From Rhodobacter sp. (lineage in GTDB: Bacteria; Pseudomonadota; Alphaproteobacteria; Rhodobacterales; Rhodobacteraceae), in assembly GCA_013824045.1 (NCBI GenBank), contig PNND01000458.1:1-6252 (forward strand): a stretch of 6,252 bases of DNA. The letters run 5' to 3'. The notes beneath the pieces are model-generated. The model saw nothing but the letters and a program-made list of their open reading frames with translations, did no database searches and had not been told where the DNA came from. Made by a program: the position numbers and the translations under genes. Shown in pieces: positions 1-5,901 of this stretch (within the stretch, counting starts at the first letter, position 1; each line of letters begins with the position of its first letter).

Positions 1-399
1 CACCACACGGTCGAGGATTGCGGCATCGCCATCGGACAGGCCCTCGCGCAGGCACTGGGCGATAAGCGCGGCATCCGCCGCTATGGCCATTTCAACCTCG
101 CCATGGACGACGCGCAGGTTGCCTGCGCGCTCGACCTGTCGGCACGCCCCTTCCTTGTCTGGAACCTGCCCTTCCCGACGGCCAAGATCGGCAGTTTCGA
201 CACCGAATTGGTGCGCGAATTCTTTCAGGCGCTGGCCACCCATGGCGGCATCACCCTGCATGTCGACCTGATCCATGGCATCAACAGCCACCATATCGCG
301 GAAGCCGCCTTCAAGTCCGTGGCCCGCGCCTTGCGCATGGCGGTGGAGCCTGACCCCCGCCTCGGCGATGCGCTGCCCTCCACCAAAGGCGCGCTCTGA
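1..399 (+). CDS. hisB: Imidazoleglycerol-phosphate dehydratase HisB, 3' part (5' end outside window)
   Basis: HisB removes water from imidazole-glycerol phosphate to give imidazole-acetol phosphate, using a Mn-dependent cytoplasmic enzyme built from two similar halves. The open frame enters from the window edge and gives 132 residues. It begins at the metal-binding motif HHTVED (visible residues 1-6) of the first half. The second-half counterpart, [15 protein letters not shown], lies at about 92-106, and [14 protein letters not shown] at about 64-77 is also typical of the family. The C-terminus ends in STKGAL, close to the usual PSTKG end. A standalone HisB is about 195 residues, so roughly 60 N-terminal residues lie upstream. 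I see no frameshift. It is followed by a 139-bp hairpin-rich gap before hisH, so coupling to hisH is uncertain. The identification is secure; only the start is missing. Confidence 0.97.
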   Translation, partial: HHTVEDCGIAIGQALAQALGDKRGIRRYGHFNLAMDDAQVACALDLSARPFLVWNLPFPTAKIGSFDTELVREFFQALATHGGITLHVDLIHGINSHHIAEAAFKSVARALRMAVEPDPRLGDALPSTKGAL

Positions 400-410
400 C
401 AGTCCTAAAG

Positions 411-440
411 GCCCGAGAATTTTCCGGAAAATTCTCGGGC
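411..440. repeat. Hairpin 1 of the hisB-hisH array: perfect 30-bp palindrome
   Basis: Bases 411-425 and 426-440 are exact reverse complements (arm GCCCGAGAATTTTCC), 12 bp after the hisB stop. The core is AT-rich and the ends are GC-rich. As RNA it would fold into a long stem with a small CCGG turn. No T-run follows on either side, so it is not a textbook intrinsic terminator, although it could still stop or pause transcription or protect the hisB mRNA 3' end. Confidence 0.9.
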
Positions 441-449
441 TGCTCCTTT

Positions 450-478
450 GGCAAGAATTTTTCCGAAAAATTCTTGCC
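450..478. repeat. Hairpin 2 of the hisB-hisH array: 13-bp perfect stem, CCG loop
   Basis: Arms 450-462 (GGCAAGAATTTTT) and 466-478 are exact reverse complements around a CCG loop at 463-465. It shares the AAGAATTTT-CCG-AAAATTCTT style core with hairpin 1 but has different outer base pairs, as expected if pairing rather than sequence is what is kept. Nine bases separate it from hairpin 1 and six from hairpin 3. Confidence 0.9.
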
Positions 479-484
479 TGATCG

Positions 485-517
485 GCCCGAAAAATTTTCA
501 TGGAAAATTTTTCGGGC
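485..517. repeat. Hairpin 3 of the hisB-hisH array: 15-bp perfect stem, ATG loop
   Basis: Arms 485-499 (GCCCGAAAAATTTTC) and 503-517 are exact reverse complements, and the loop is ATG at 500-502. The outer GCCCGA/TCGGGC ends match those of hairpin 1, and the AAAATTTT core matches the array style. The hairpin ends 21 bases before the hisH start, so it would sit directly upstream of the hisH ribosome binding site in a transcript that reads through from hisB. Confidence 0.9.
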
Positions 518-538
518 GTGCCATCGGGAAAGAAACCC

Positions 539-1177
539 ATGCCTCTGACCGTTCTCGTCGATTATGACAGTGGCAATCTCCACTCCGCCGAAAAGGCCTT
601 TCAGCGCATGGCGTTGGAGGTGGATGGCGGCGAGGTCCGCGTAACCTCCGACCCGGATCTGGTCGCCCGCGCCGACCGGATCGTGCTGCCCGGCGACGGG
701 GCTTTCCCCGCCTGCCGCCGCGCACTCGGAAATCGGGGCGGTCTGTTCGAGGCGATCTCTGAAGGCGTAGCACAGGGCAAACCCTTCTTCGGCATCTGCG
801 TGGGCATGCAGATGCTGGCGACATGGGGCCGCGAATACGAAGACACCGCAGGCTTCGACTGGATCAGGGGTGAGGTCACCCGCATCACCCCCACCGATCC
901 CGCGCTCAAGGTGCCCCATATGGGCTGGAACGATCTGGTGATCGACCGCCCGCATCCTGTGCTGGACGGCGTGTCTACCGGCGATCACGCCTATTTCGTC
1001 CACAGCTACCAGTTCAGCGTGGCTGACCCCGCACATCTTCTGGCGCATGTCGATTATGCCGGTCCTGTCACCGCCATCATCGGCCGCGACACGATCATCG
1101 GCACGCAGTTCCACCCGGAAAAATCACAGGCCACCGGCCTGCGCATGATCGCCAACTTCCTGCGCTGGAAACCCTGA
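539..1177 (+). CDS. hisH: Imidazole glycerol phosphate synthase, glutaminase subunit HisH
   Basis: HisH hydrolyses glutamine and channels ammonia to HisF, which uses it to make imidazole-glycerol phosphate and AICAR. It is a cytoplasmic class I glutamine amidotransferase, 212 residues here, which is a normal length. The N-terminus VDYDSGN fits the family. The nucleophile Cys87 sits in GICVGMQ (85-91), the triad partners His192 and Glu194 in FHPEKS (191-196), and KVPHMGWN is at 124-131. I chose the ATG at 539 because family homology begins there and a purine-rich GGGAAAG lies about 9 bases upstream. An in-frame ATG at 500 would add 13 residues but sits in a hairpin loop. The oxyanion-strand motif reads PGDG (51-54) where the commonly cited family form is PGVG. 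The partner gene hisF is about 4 kb downstream, separated by unrelated genes. Confidence 0.97.
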   Translation: MPLTVLVDYDSGNLHSAEKAFQRMALEVDGGEVRVTSDPDLVARADRIVLPGDGAFPACRRALGNRGGLFEAISEGVAQGKPFFGICVGMQMLATWGREYEDTAGFDWIRGEVTRITPTDPALKVPHMGWNDLVIDRPHPVLDGVSTGDHAYFVHSYQFSVADPAHLLAHVDYAGPVTAIIGRDTIIGTQFHPEKSQATGLRMIANFLRWKP

Positions 1178-1247
1178 CGTCACGGCTTGCCACAGGGCCG
1201 AGGCCGGATCACCATGATCACATCCTGTGGTTGTTCATGGTGCACCG

Positions 1248-1538
1248 ATGTTTACCCGCCTCCTGCCCGCACTCGCGCTCCTTTGCGCCTGCGCCTCGCC
1301 CTCACCGCAATTCTTCGGCGCGACCCGCAGCGATGTCACCATTGATGGCCGCAGCTTCACTGTCTTTCGCGAAGACACCCGCGTACAGGTGATCCGCCAC
1401 GGCCATGCCCGCGCGGCCGACCGCCCGGACATCCCCGCCCAGATGCTGCGCGCCGTGGCCCAAGCCACCGGCTGCATCCCGATCGAGACCAGCTTTCAAG
1501 GCGACAGCGGCGAACGGCGCGGCCGCATCAGGTGCTGA
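1248..1538 (+). CDS. Small putative lipoprotein of unknown function
   Basis: I do not recognise a named family. The 96-residue product has a short signal-like start (MFTRLLPALALL) ending in LCAC, which could be a lipobox with Cys15 as the lipidated residue (Leu at -3, Ala at -1, an unusual Cys at -2). The mature part is small and polar, with two more cysteines at 76 and 96, the last being the C-terminal residue. A region VTIDGRSFTVFRE suggests a short beta-rich fold, and the end reads TGCIPIETSFQGDSGE then RRGRIRC. The ATG at 1248 is preferred because it starts directly at the signal peptide; a GTG at 1227 would add seven poorly fitting residues. No clear Shine-Dalgarno sequence precedes either start. 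It lies 70 bp after hisH on the same strand, and its last 11 bases overlap the 3' end of the opposite-strand transporter gene. The GC-rich third positions resemble those of its neighbours. Confidence 0.65.
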   Translation: MFTRLLPALALLCACASPSPQFFGATRSDVTIDGRSFTVFREDTRVQVIRHGHARAADRPDIPAQMLRAVAQATGCIPIETSFQGDSGERRGRIRC

Positions 1539-2424
1539 GGCGTCGTCGCAGCCACGGCCCAGCCCGCCCATCAATCGCGATCAGCCCCAAGGCGATCAGC
1601 GCAGCACCCGCCAGATGTTCCGGGGCAAGCCGCGCGTCCAGCACCAGCACGGTCAAGGCCACCGCGCTCACCGGAATCAGAAACGTAACCAGCCCCACAT
1701 TCAGCGCGCCAGCTGTCGCCAACAGCCGAAAGAACAGGACATAGCCCAGCGCCGTGGACAACAAGGCAAGCCCGGCCACCGCCAGCCAGACCTGCGCCCC
1801 GAACCCGCCAACCTGCAAATCTCCCCCAAGGATCAGCGGCAGGAACAGCCACCCCGTCGCGCACAGACATTGCCCGAAGGCCACGCTCAGCGGCGCCACC
1901 CCCATCACCCGAAACCGCCGCCCCCAGACCGAGGCCAGCGCATAGCTCGCCGCCGCACCCAGACAGGCGACCTTGGCCCAGATCGCCCCTGTCGCGCCTG
2001 CCCCGCCCATCATCACGATCACACCCAGAAAGCCAAACACCACCCCGGCCATGCGCCCGGCCCCTGGCTGGCGTTCTCCGGCAAACAGGCCCAGCGTCAG
2101 CACGGTCAGGATCGGCGTCATCGCATTCAGGATCGCCGCCAACCCGCCCCCGATCTCCCCCTGCGCCAGCGCAAACAGGGTGAAGGGCACGGCGTTGTTC
2201 AACAGCCCCATCACCGCCAAAGCAGACCAGACCCGCGCCCCGCGCGGCAGCGGCACCCCAGATGCCGCCAGCGCCACCGCCAGAACCGCCGCCCCCAGCC
2301 CCACGCGCAGCCACACCACCATCAGGGGCGGCATCCCACCGGCCAGCGCGATATCGACAAAGAAGAACGATCCCCCCCACAGAACAGACAGCACCACCAG
2401 CAAGGCCCAATCCCGCCGTTCCAT
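1528..2424 (-). CDS. EamA/DMT-superfamily inner-membrane transporter
   Basis: This is a probable drug/metabolite exporter of the DMT superfamily (EamA domains). Its substrate cannot be told from sequence. The 298-residue product is almost wholly hydrophobic, with about ten predicted helices in two five-helix repeats. The first repeat opens with the characteristic WGGSFFFV (16-23) and includes LNNAVPFTLFALAQGEI (75-91). The second contains LLSTALGYVLFFRLLATAGA (221-240) and LNVGLVTFLIPVSAV (241-255). The positively charged tail RRR fits a cytoplasmic C-terminus. The start at 2424 is preferred over an ATG five codons upstream (2439) because AGGAG (2434-2430, minus strand) is correctly spaced before it and would lie inside the gene if the upstream ATG were used. 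It lies 94 bp downstream of the DUF2147 gene on the same strand, with a terminator-like hairpin between them. Its 3' end overlaps the lipoprotein gene tail to tail. Confidence 0.92.
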   Translation of the reverse strand: MERRDWALLVVLSVLWGGSFFFVDIALAGGMPPLMVVWLRVGLGAAVLAVALAASGVPLPRGARVWSALAVMGLLNNAVPFTLFALAQGEIGGGLAAILNAMTPILTVLTLGLFAGERQPGAGRMAGVVFGFLGVIVMMGGAGATGAIWAKVACLGAAASYALASVWGRRFRVMGVAPLSVAFGQCLCATGWLFLPLILGGDLQVGGFGAQVWLAVAGLALLSTALGYVLFFRLLATAGALNVGLVTFLIPVSAVALTVLVLDARLAPEHLAGAALIALGLIAIDGRAGPWLRRRLST

Positions 2425-2440
2425 TTCGTCTCCTGCCATG

Positions 2441-2473
2441 AGATAAAGGGGCGCAAGATCACCCTTGCGCCCC
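2441..2473 (-). terminator. Probable intrinsic terminator or attenuator between DUF2147 gene and EamA gene
   Basis: A perfect 10-bp stem, GGGGCGCAAG (2448-2457) with CTTGCGCCCC (2464-2473), closes a 6-base loop. Read on the minus strand the stem is followed at once by TTTATCT (2447-2441), a short imperfect T-tract. The orientation fits termination of the DUF2147 transcript. The transporter's ribosome binding site begins only 7 bases further on, so the hairpin might instead work as a leader attenuator. The weak T-tract limits confidence. Confidence 0.6.
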
Positions 2474-2488
2474 CTCCCTAACCCGAAT

Positions 2489-2502
2489 GCCCCGGCCGGG
2501 GC
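2489..2502. repeat. 14-bp GC palindrome just downstream of the DUF2147 stop
   Basis: GCCCCGGCCGGGGC is its own reverse complement. It lies 16 bases past the DUF2147 stop codon on the minus strand and 15 bases before the terminator-like stem. It could form a short hairpin adding to 3'-end structure, but no T-tract follows it. Confidence 0.45.
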
Positions 2503-2518
2503 GACCCGTTCCTTGCGC

Positions 2519-2914
2519 TTAGTTCACCCGGCTCCAGGTACCGCCATCACGGCAGATGCCCAGAACGCAGCCCTTCACGCTCAGCCCATCGCCTTTCAGG
2601 ATCATGTAAGAGTTATAGGTCTTGTCCCGATCAGGCGACCAGACCTTGCCATCCTCGTAATTCCCATCACCCTTGGCCATCATGTCCCAGATGATCTGCC
2701 GCCCCACATTCGGGCTTTCGATCTGCGCGCCCGATCCGTCAAAGGCCTTGATCAGCGTGCCGCAAAAGGCCGGGCCGCAGGCCTTCACATCGATATGGCC
2801 GAAATTCCCGTTGTCATCGGGCGCGGTCTTCCAGATTCCTTCCACCGGGTCCGCCGCAAAGGCCGCTCCGGCAAAGGCCATGCTCGCCAGCACCGTCATC
2901 ATCATCCGCTTCAT
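2519..2914 (-). CDS. Secreted DUF2147-family protein
   Basis: The 131-residue product matches the DUF2147 family (PF09917) in length and layout. These are small exported beta-rich proteins without an established biochemical role. The N-terminus MKRMMMTVLASMAFAGAAFA is a Sec signal peptide with likely cleavage after residue 20 (AFA then ADP). The mature protein begins with the family hallmark PVEGIWKT (23-30), then IDVKACGPAFCGTLI (41-55), WSPDRDKTYNSYMIL (92-106), and ends LSVKGCVLGICRDGGTWSRV. Four cysteines at 46, 51, 116 and 121 form two CxxxxC pairs that could be disulfides in the periplasm. The start at 2914 is supported by GGAGG (2928-2924) nine bases upstream; a much longer open frame continues upstream but lacks homology there. 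It is transcribed away from hisA across a shared 159-bp region. Confidence 0.9.
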   Translation of the reverse strand: MKRMMMTVLASMAFAGAAFAADPVEGIWKTAPDDNGNFGHIDVKACGPAFCGTLIKAFDGSGAQIESPNVGRQIIWDMMAKGDGNYEDGKVWSPDRDKTYNSYMILKGDGLSVKGCVLGICRDGGTWSRVN

Positions 2915-2951
2915 GGGGCCGATCCTCCCTGATTTGCCGCCGTCTTGCGAC

Positions 2952-2979
2952 ATCTTGTCCAACCCTGTCCGCCGATCAA
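2952..2979 (-). promoter_or_regulatory. Candidate promoter for the DUF2147 gene
   Basis: On the minus strand TTGATC (2979-2974) and CAAGAT (2957-2952) are separated by 16 bases and lie 38 bases upstream of the start codon. The match to sigma-70 consensus is four of six for the -35 and three of six for the -10, so this is only a plausible candidate. No comparably good plus-strand promoter for hisA was visible in the same 159-bp intergenic region. Confidence 0.25.
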
Positions 2980-3073
2980 GCCTGACGTTGGGTCGCGCGC
3001 CGCGCGCCTCCCCCTTGCCCCGCCGCCCGCCCCATGCCAAAGCCGCGCAACGACCGGACCGGAGGCCTGCGCA

Positions 3074-3793
3074 ATGATCCTGTATCCCGCCATCGACCTG
3101 AAAGACGGCCAATGCGTCCGCCTTCTCCGCGGGGAAATGTCCGCCGCCACCGTCTTTGGCGACGACCCCGCCGCGCAGGCCGCAAAGTTTCAGGCCGCAG
3201 GCTGCGACTGGCTCCACCTCGTCGATCTGAACGGTGCCTTTGCCGGAACCCCGGTCAATGCCGCCGCAGTCGAGGCGATCCTCGCCCGCGTCACCGTGCC
3301 CGCCCAACTCGGCGGCGGCATCCGCGATATGGCCACCATTGCGCTCTGGCTGGAAAAAGGGTTGGCCCGCGTCATCCTCGGCACCGTCGCCGTGGAAAAC
3401 CCCGCCCTCGTGCGCGAAGCGGCAAAGGCCTTCCCCGGCAAGGTCGCCGTCGGCATCGACGCCCGCCAAGGCCGCGTCGCCACCAAAGGCTGGGCGACCG
3501 AGACCGATGTGATGGCCACCGACCTCGCCCGGAGCTTCGAGGATGCCGGCGTCGCCGCCCTGATCTATACCGATATCGACCGCGACGGCGCGATGGGCGG
3601 CCCCAATATCGAGGCGACCGAGGCGCTGGCCCGCGCCGTCACCATCCCCGTCATCGCCTCAGGCGGCGTGTCCAGCATGGCTGACTTGATCGCCCTGCGC
3701 GATACCGGCATCATCGCCGGTGCCATCTCCGGCCGCGCCCTCTATGACGGCGCGATCGACCTCGCGGCGGCGCTGAAGGCGCTCAAGGCCTGA
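3074..3793 (+). CDS. hisA: ProFAR isomerase HisA
   Basis: HisA (1-(5-phosphoribosyl)-5-[(5-phosphoribosylamino)methylideneamino]imidazole-4-carboxamide isomerase) converts ProFAR to PRFAR by an Amadori rearrangement, supplying the substrate of HisH/HisF. The 239-residue product has a normal length and is a (beta/alpha)8 barrel. Both catalytic aspartates are visible: Asp8 in YPAIDLKDG and Asp129 in VAVGIDAR. The two phosphate-binding loops are LGGGIR (79-84) and ASGGVS (195-200). The half-barrel motif [14 protein letters not shown] lies at 165-178. The ATG at 3074 is chosen because homology starts there and a strong GGAGG (3061-3065) sits eight bases upstream; the open frame runs further upstream without homology. 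It diverges from the DUF2147 gene, so it probably has its own promoter in the shared 159-bp region. No clear terminator follows it. Confidence 0.97.
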   Translation: MILYPAIDLKDGQCVRLLRGEMSAATVFGDDPAAQAAKFQAAGCDWLHLVDLNGAFAGTPVNAAAVEAILARVTVPAQLGGGIRDMATIALWLEKGLARVILGTVAVENPALVREAAKAFPGKVAVGIDARQGRVATKGWATETDVMATDLARSFEDAGVAALIYTDIDRDGAMGGPNIEATEALARAVTIPVIASGGVSSMADLIALRDTGIIAGAISGRALYDGAIDLAAALKALKA

Positions 3794-3855
3794 TCTCCAG
3801 CACTCAAAAGACCCCACGCCCCGCGCCCGACCCAGGGCCTCTTGGACAGCGGCCC

Positions 3856-3890
3856 GAGACAAGCCCGCAACTGCGCGCTATCCTGTCCCC
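3856..3890 (+). promoter_or_regulatory. Candidate leaderless promoter for the 93-aa membrane protein
   Basis: GAGACA (3856-3861) and TATCCT (3879-3884) are separated by exactly 17 bases; each matches four of six consensus positions. Only six bases (GTCCCC) lie between the -10 element and the ATG at 3891, so transcription would start at or next to the start codon. No Shine-Dalgarno sequence is present, which fits a leaderless transcript. This is inferred from spacing alone. Confidence 0.4.
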
Positions 3891-4172
3891 ATGCGCGTGG
3901 TCGTCCTTGTTCTCATCACTCTGCTTGTCATATGCCTGCTGCCGCTGATCGTGGCGCTGGCCGCCGGCTCCCTGTCCGGCCCGCTCGGCTGCGACTATAT
4001 CGCCGCCGCCTTCCGCAACTGCACGCTCTTCGGTGCCGATGTCTCGGATGCCATGACCACCGCCGTCAGCCTGCACTGGCTGGGCCTGATCACACTGCCC
4101 TGCGCGGCCCTGATAGCGGTGGCGCTGCTCATCCTCGGCCTCATCAACCTCATCCGCCGCTTTCGGCGGTAG
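3891..4172 (+). CDS. Small two-helix membrane protein of unknown function
   Basis: The 93-residue product has two strongly hydrophobic segments (about 3-25 and 62-87) joined by a polar loop of about 35 residues, and ends in the basic tail RRFRR. By the positive-inside rule both ends should be cytoplasmic and the loop periplasmic. The loop contains two cysteines (Cys34, Cys44) that could form a disulfide, in [20 protein letters not shown], and the second helix opens HWLGLITLP. From memory the C-x-x-x-G-x-D plus W-L-x-x-x-T-L-P pattern resembles small hypothetical membrane proteins of other Alphaproteobacteria, but I cannot name a family. The ATG at 3891 directly precedes the first helix. It lies 97 bp after hisA on the same strand, and its last 23 bases overlap the opposite-strand membrane gene. 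A function in histidine metabolism is not implied. Confidence 0.7.
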   Translation: MRVVVLVLITLLVICLLPLIVALAAGSLSGPLGCDYIAAAFRNCTLFGADVSDAMTTAVSLHWLGLITLPCAALIAVALLILGLINLIRRFRR

Positions 4173-5064
4173 GCCACCCCGCCCTCACCACCAACCACAG
4201 CCACAGCCCCAACCCCGCCGCCCCTGTCGCCAGCGCCACAGGAACGTTTACCGCCACCCCGCCCAGCAGCGCCCAGCCCGGCACCACCAGCAGCACCGTC
4301 ACCACCGGGGCCAGCACCACCACGCCACACCGCGCCCAGCGCAGCGGCGGCCCAAAGGTTACCCCCACCGCCCCGCGCCCCAGCCGCGCCATCGCCCAGA
4401 TCGTCACCCCCATCATCACCGGCCAGACCACCCGCACTGGATCGGGCGACAACACGCTCCCCAGCAGCCACAGCCCCGCCATTGCCCCCGGCGCAATCCA
4501 CAGCCACCACCGCCCCCAGCGCAGCCTCGGCAACCGCGACAAAACCCCCAGCGCGAAGGCGACACCCACGCCCGCCAGCCCCAGATAGGCAAGCATCCCG
4601 GTCCATCCTGCCAGCGCCTTCTCCTCCAGCGGCCAGTACAGCCCCCAGACCGCCCCGAACACGCCCACCGCCACCAACCCCGCCACCTGCCGCCACAGCA
4701 CCCCCCGCGCCAGCGCCATCCCCCCGCCCAGCACCACCAGCCCGCTGATCAACGCGTGCCATGCCAGTGGCGTCCAGACAAGCTGCGCAGGAAAGGCGTC
4801 ATACATCGTTCCCACCACTGCCCCCTCGATCTGGAAACCCAACAGCGCCCCGCCCAAAAAGGCCGCCCGCCACCCGCCCAGACCCGACCAGATCACCGCC
4901 GACAGCGCCGCCCCCGCCGCCACGGAATAGGCCGCCAAGGTAAAGACCAGATCGACAAGGCGCAGGTCCGGCGCGGGTGTCGTCCAGAACAGGTTCTCCC
5001 CCGCCCAGACCGCGATCCAGCCCAGACAGAGCGCCGCCACCGCATAGCCCAGACCTTCGCGCAT
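4150..5064 (-). CDS. Polytopic membrane protein of unknown function
   Basis: I do not recognise a named family. The 304-residue product is very hydrophobic, rich in Gly, Ala, Val, Leu and Trp, with roughly nine or ten membrane segments (approximately 5-25, 37-59, 66-88, 97-118, 126-144, 153-175, 186-205, 212-229, 246-264 and 268-294). The most distinctive part is the N-terminal third: [16 protein letters not shown] (21-36), then [16 protein letters not shown] (77-92) with a glutamate inside a membrane segment, and [12 protein letters not shown] (96-107). These polar residues and the aromatic loop are the likeliest functional sites. The ATG at 5064 is supported by GAGGGGG about seven bases upstream. 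It diverges from hisF over a 75-bp gap and overlaps the 93-aa gene tail to tail by 23 bases. Codon use resembles the neighbours, arguing against recent transfer. A shadow frame is unlikely, given the consistent hydrophobic pattern and good ribosome binding site. Confidence 0.85.
   Translation of the reverse strand: MREGLGYAVAALCLGWIAVWAGENLFWTTPAPDLRLVDLVFTLAAYSVAAGAALSAVIWSGLGGWRAAFLGGALLGFQIEGAVVGTMYDAFPAQLVWTPLAWHALISGLVVLGGGMALARGVLWRQVAGLVAVGVFGAVWGLYWPLEEKALAGWTGMLAYLGLAGVGVAFALGVLSRLPRLRWGRWWLWIAPGAMAGLWLLGSVLSPDPVRVVWPVMMGVTIWAMARLGRGAVGVTFGPPLRWARCGVVVLAPVVTVLLVVPGWALLGGVAVNVPVALATGAAGLGLWLWLVVRAGWPTAESGG
4154..4169. repeat. Short hairpin in the overlap of two convergent genes
   Basis: CCGCCG (4154-4159) and CGGCGG (4164-4169) form a 6-bp GC stem around a CTTT loop. 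It lies within the 23-bp tail-to-tail overlap, just before the stop codon of each gene's partner. It could act as a weak two-way stop signal, but neither side has a T-tract. Confidence 0.35.
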
Positions 5065-5139
5065 CGCGCCGCCCCCTCGCTACCCACTGGCCCTTTCTGC
5101 CGTCCACGGCTAGAAGGCCGCAAGCTTCTTGGTGACCCC

Positions 5140-5901
5140 ATGCTGAAAACCCGCATCATCCCCTGCCTCGACGTGGCCGATGGCCGCGTGGTCAAGGGCG
5201 TGAACTTCACCGACCTGCGCGATGCCGGTGATCCGGTCGAGGCCGCGCGCGCCTATGATGCCGCCGGCGCGGATGAGCTTTGCTTTCTCGACATCCACGC
5301 CACCCATGAAAATCGCGGCACGATGTTCGACCTCGTCACCCGCACGGCGGAACAATGCTTCATGCCCCTCACCGTGGGCGGCGGTGTCCGCACCCCCGAA
5401 GATGTGCGCGCCCTCCTCCTTGCCGGGGCCGACAAGGTCAGCTTCAACTCCGCCGCCGTGGCCGACCCCGACGTCGTCGCGCGCAGCGCCGACCGCTTCG
5501 GGTCGCAATGCATCGTCGTGGCCATCGATGCCAAGACCGTGGCCCCCGGCAAATGGGAGATTTTCACCCATGGCGGCCGCAAACCCACCGGGATCGACGC
5601 CGTTGCATTCGCCCGCACCGTCGCGGCCAAAGGCGCGGGCGAAATCCTCCTCACCTCAATGGATCGCGACGGCACCCGCGCCGGGTTCAACCTGCCACTC
5701 ACCCGCGCCATCGTTGATGCCGTGGGCATCCCCGTCATCGCCAGCGGCGGCGTCGGCACCCTCGATCACCTTGTCGAAGGCGTCACCATCGGCGGCGCCT
5801 CAGCCGTGCTCGCGGCTTCCATCTTCCATTTCGGCGATTTCACCATCCGGCAGGCCAAGGATCACATGGCCGCCGCCGGCATTCCCATGAGGCTGACATG
5901 A
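5140..5901 (+). CDS. hisF: Imidazole glycerol phosphate synthase, cyclase subunit HisF
   Basis: HisF takes ammonia from HisH and PRFAR to form imidazole-glycerol phosphate plus AICAR, the latter feeding back into purine synthesis. The 253-residue (beta/alpha)8 barrel is full length. The catalytic aspartates Asp11 (PCLDVADG) and Asp130 (VVAIDAK) are present, as is Lys19. By comparison with the Thermotoga enzyme the ammonia-tunnel gate is conserved: Arg5, Glu46, Lys99 and Glu168 (one position later than the usual 167). Phosphate loops are VGGGVR (79-84) and ASGGVG (201-206), and the half-barrel motif is [10 protein letters not shown] (170-179). The ATG at 5140 is where homology begins; GGTGA four bases upstream is a weak, close ribosome binding site. 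A longer open frame upstream has no homology. It overlaps hisE by four bases, so the two are probably co-transcribed and translationally coupled. Confidence 0.97.
   Translation: MLKTRIIPCLDVADGRVVKGVNFTDLRDAGDPVEAARAYDAAGADELCFLDIHATHENRGTMFDLVTRTAEQCFMPLTVGGGVRTPEDVRALLLAGADKVSFNSAAVADPDVVARSADRFGSQCIVVAIDAKTVAPGKWEIFTHGGRKPTGIDAVAFARTVAAKGAGEILLTSMDRDGTRAGFNLPLTRAIVDAVGIPVIASGGVGTLDHLVEGVTIGGASAVLAASIFHFGDFTIRQAKDHMAAAGIPMRLT

Noticed and set aside
500..538. Extended HisH start adding MENFSGVPSGKKP
   Set aside because: The extension is encoded by the hairpin arm and spacer, lacks family homology, and has no ribosome binding site; the start at 539 fits HisH.
1210..1242. 8-bp inverted repeat CACCATGA/TCATGGTG upstream of the lipoprotein gene
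   Set aside because: It is short with a long spacer, and no known operator matches it. It could be chance and was not listed as a feature.
1214..1345. Plus-strand 43-codon ORF starting MITSCGCSWCTDVY, cysteine-rich at its N-terminus
   Set aside because: Most of it overlaps the lipoprotein gene in another frame, and the remainder is arginine/leucine-rich in the way GC-rich shadow frames are. Its GAGG is 10 bases from the ATG, which is weak support. A conserved upstream ORF cannot be excluded but is not supported.
1405..2481. Long plus-strand open frame opposite the EamA gene
   Set aside because: The product is a Gln/Arg/Pro/His-rich low-complexity string typical of the antisense shadow of a GC-rich membrane protein gene.
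2915..3469. Upstream extension of the DUF2147 frame across hisA
   Set aside because: The true start follows a strong GGAGG and begins a clean signal peptide; the extension is antisense to hisA with no homology.
3995..4762. Minus-strand Gly/Ala-rich frame overlapping the 304-aa membrane gene
   Set aside because: It is an alternate-frame shadow with no hydrophobic periodicity or motif; the 4150-5064 frame has better membrane segments and a ribosome site.
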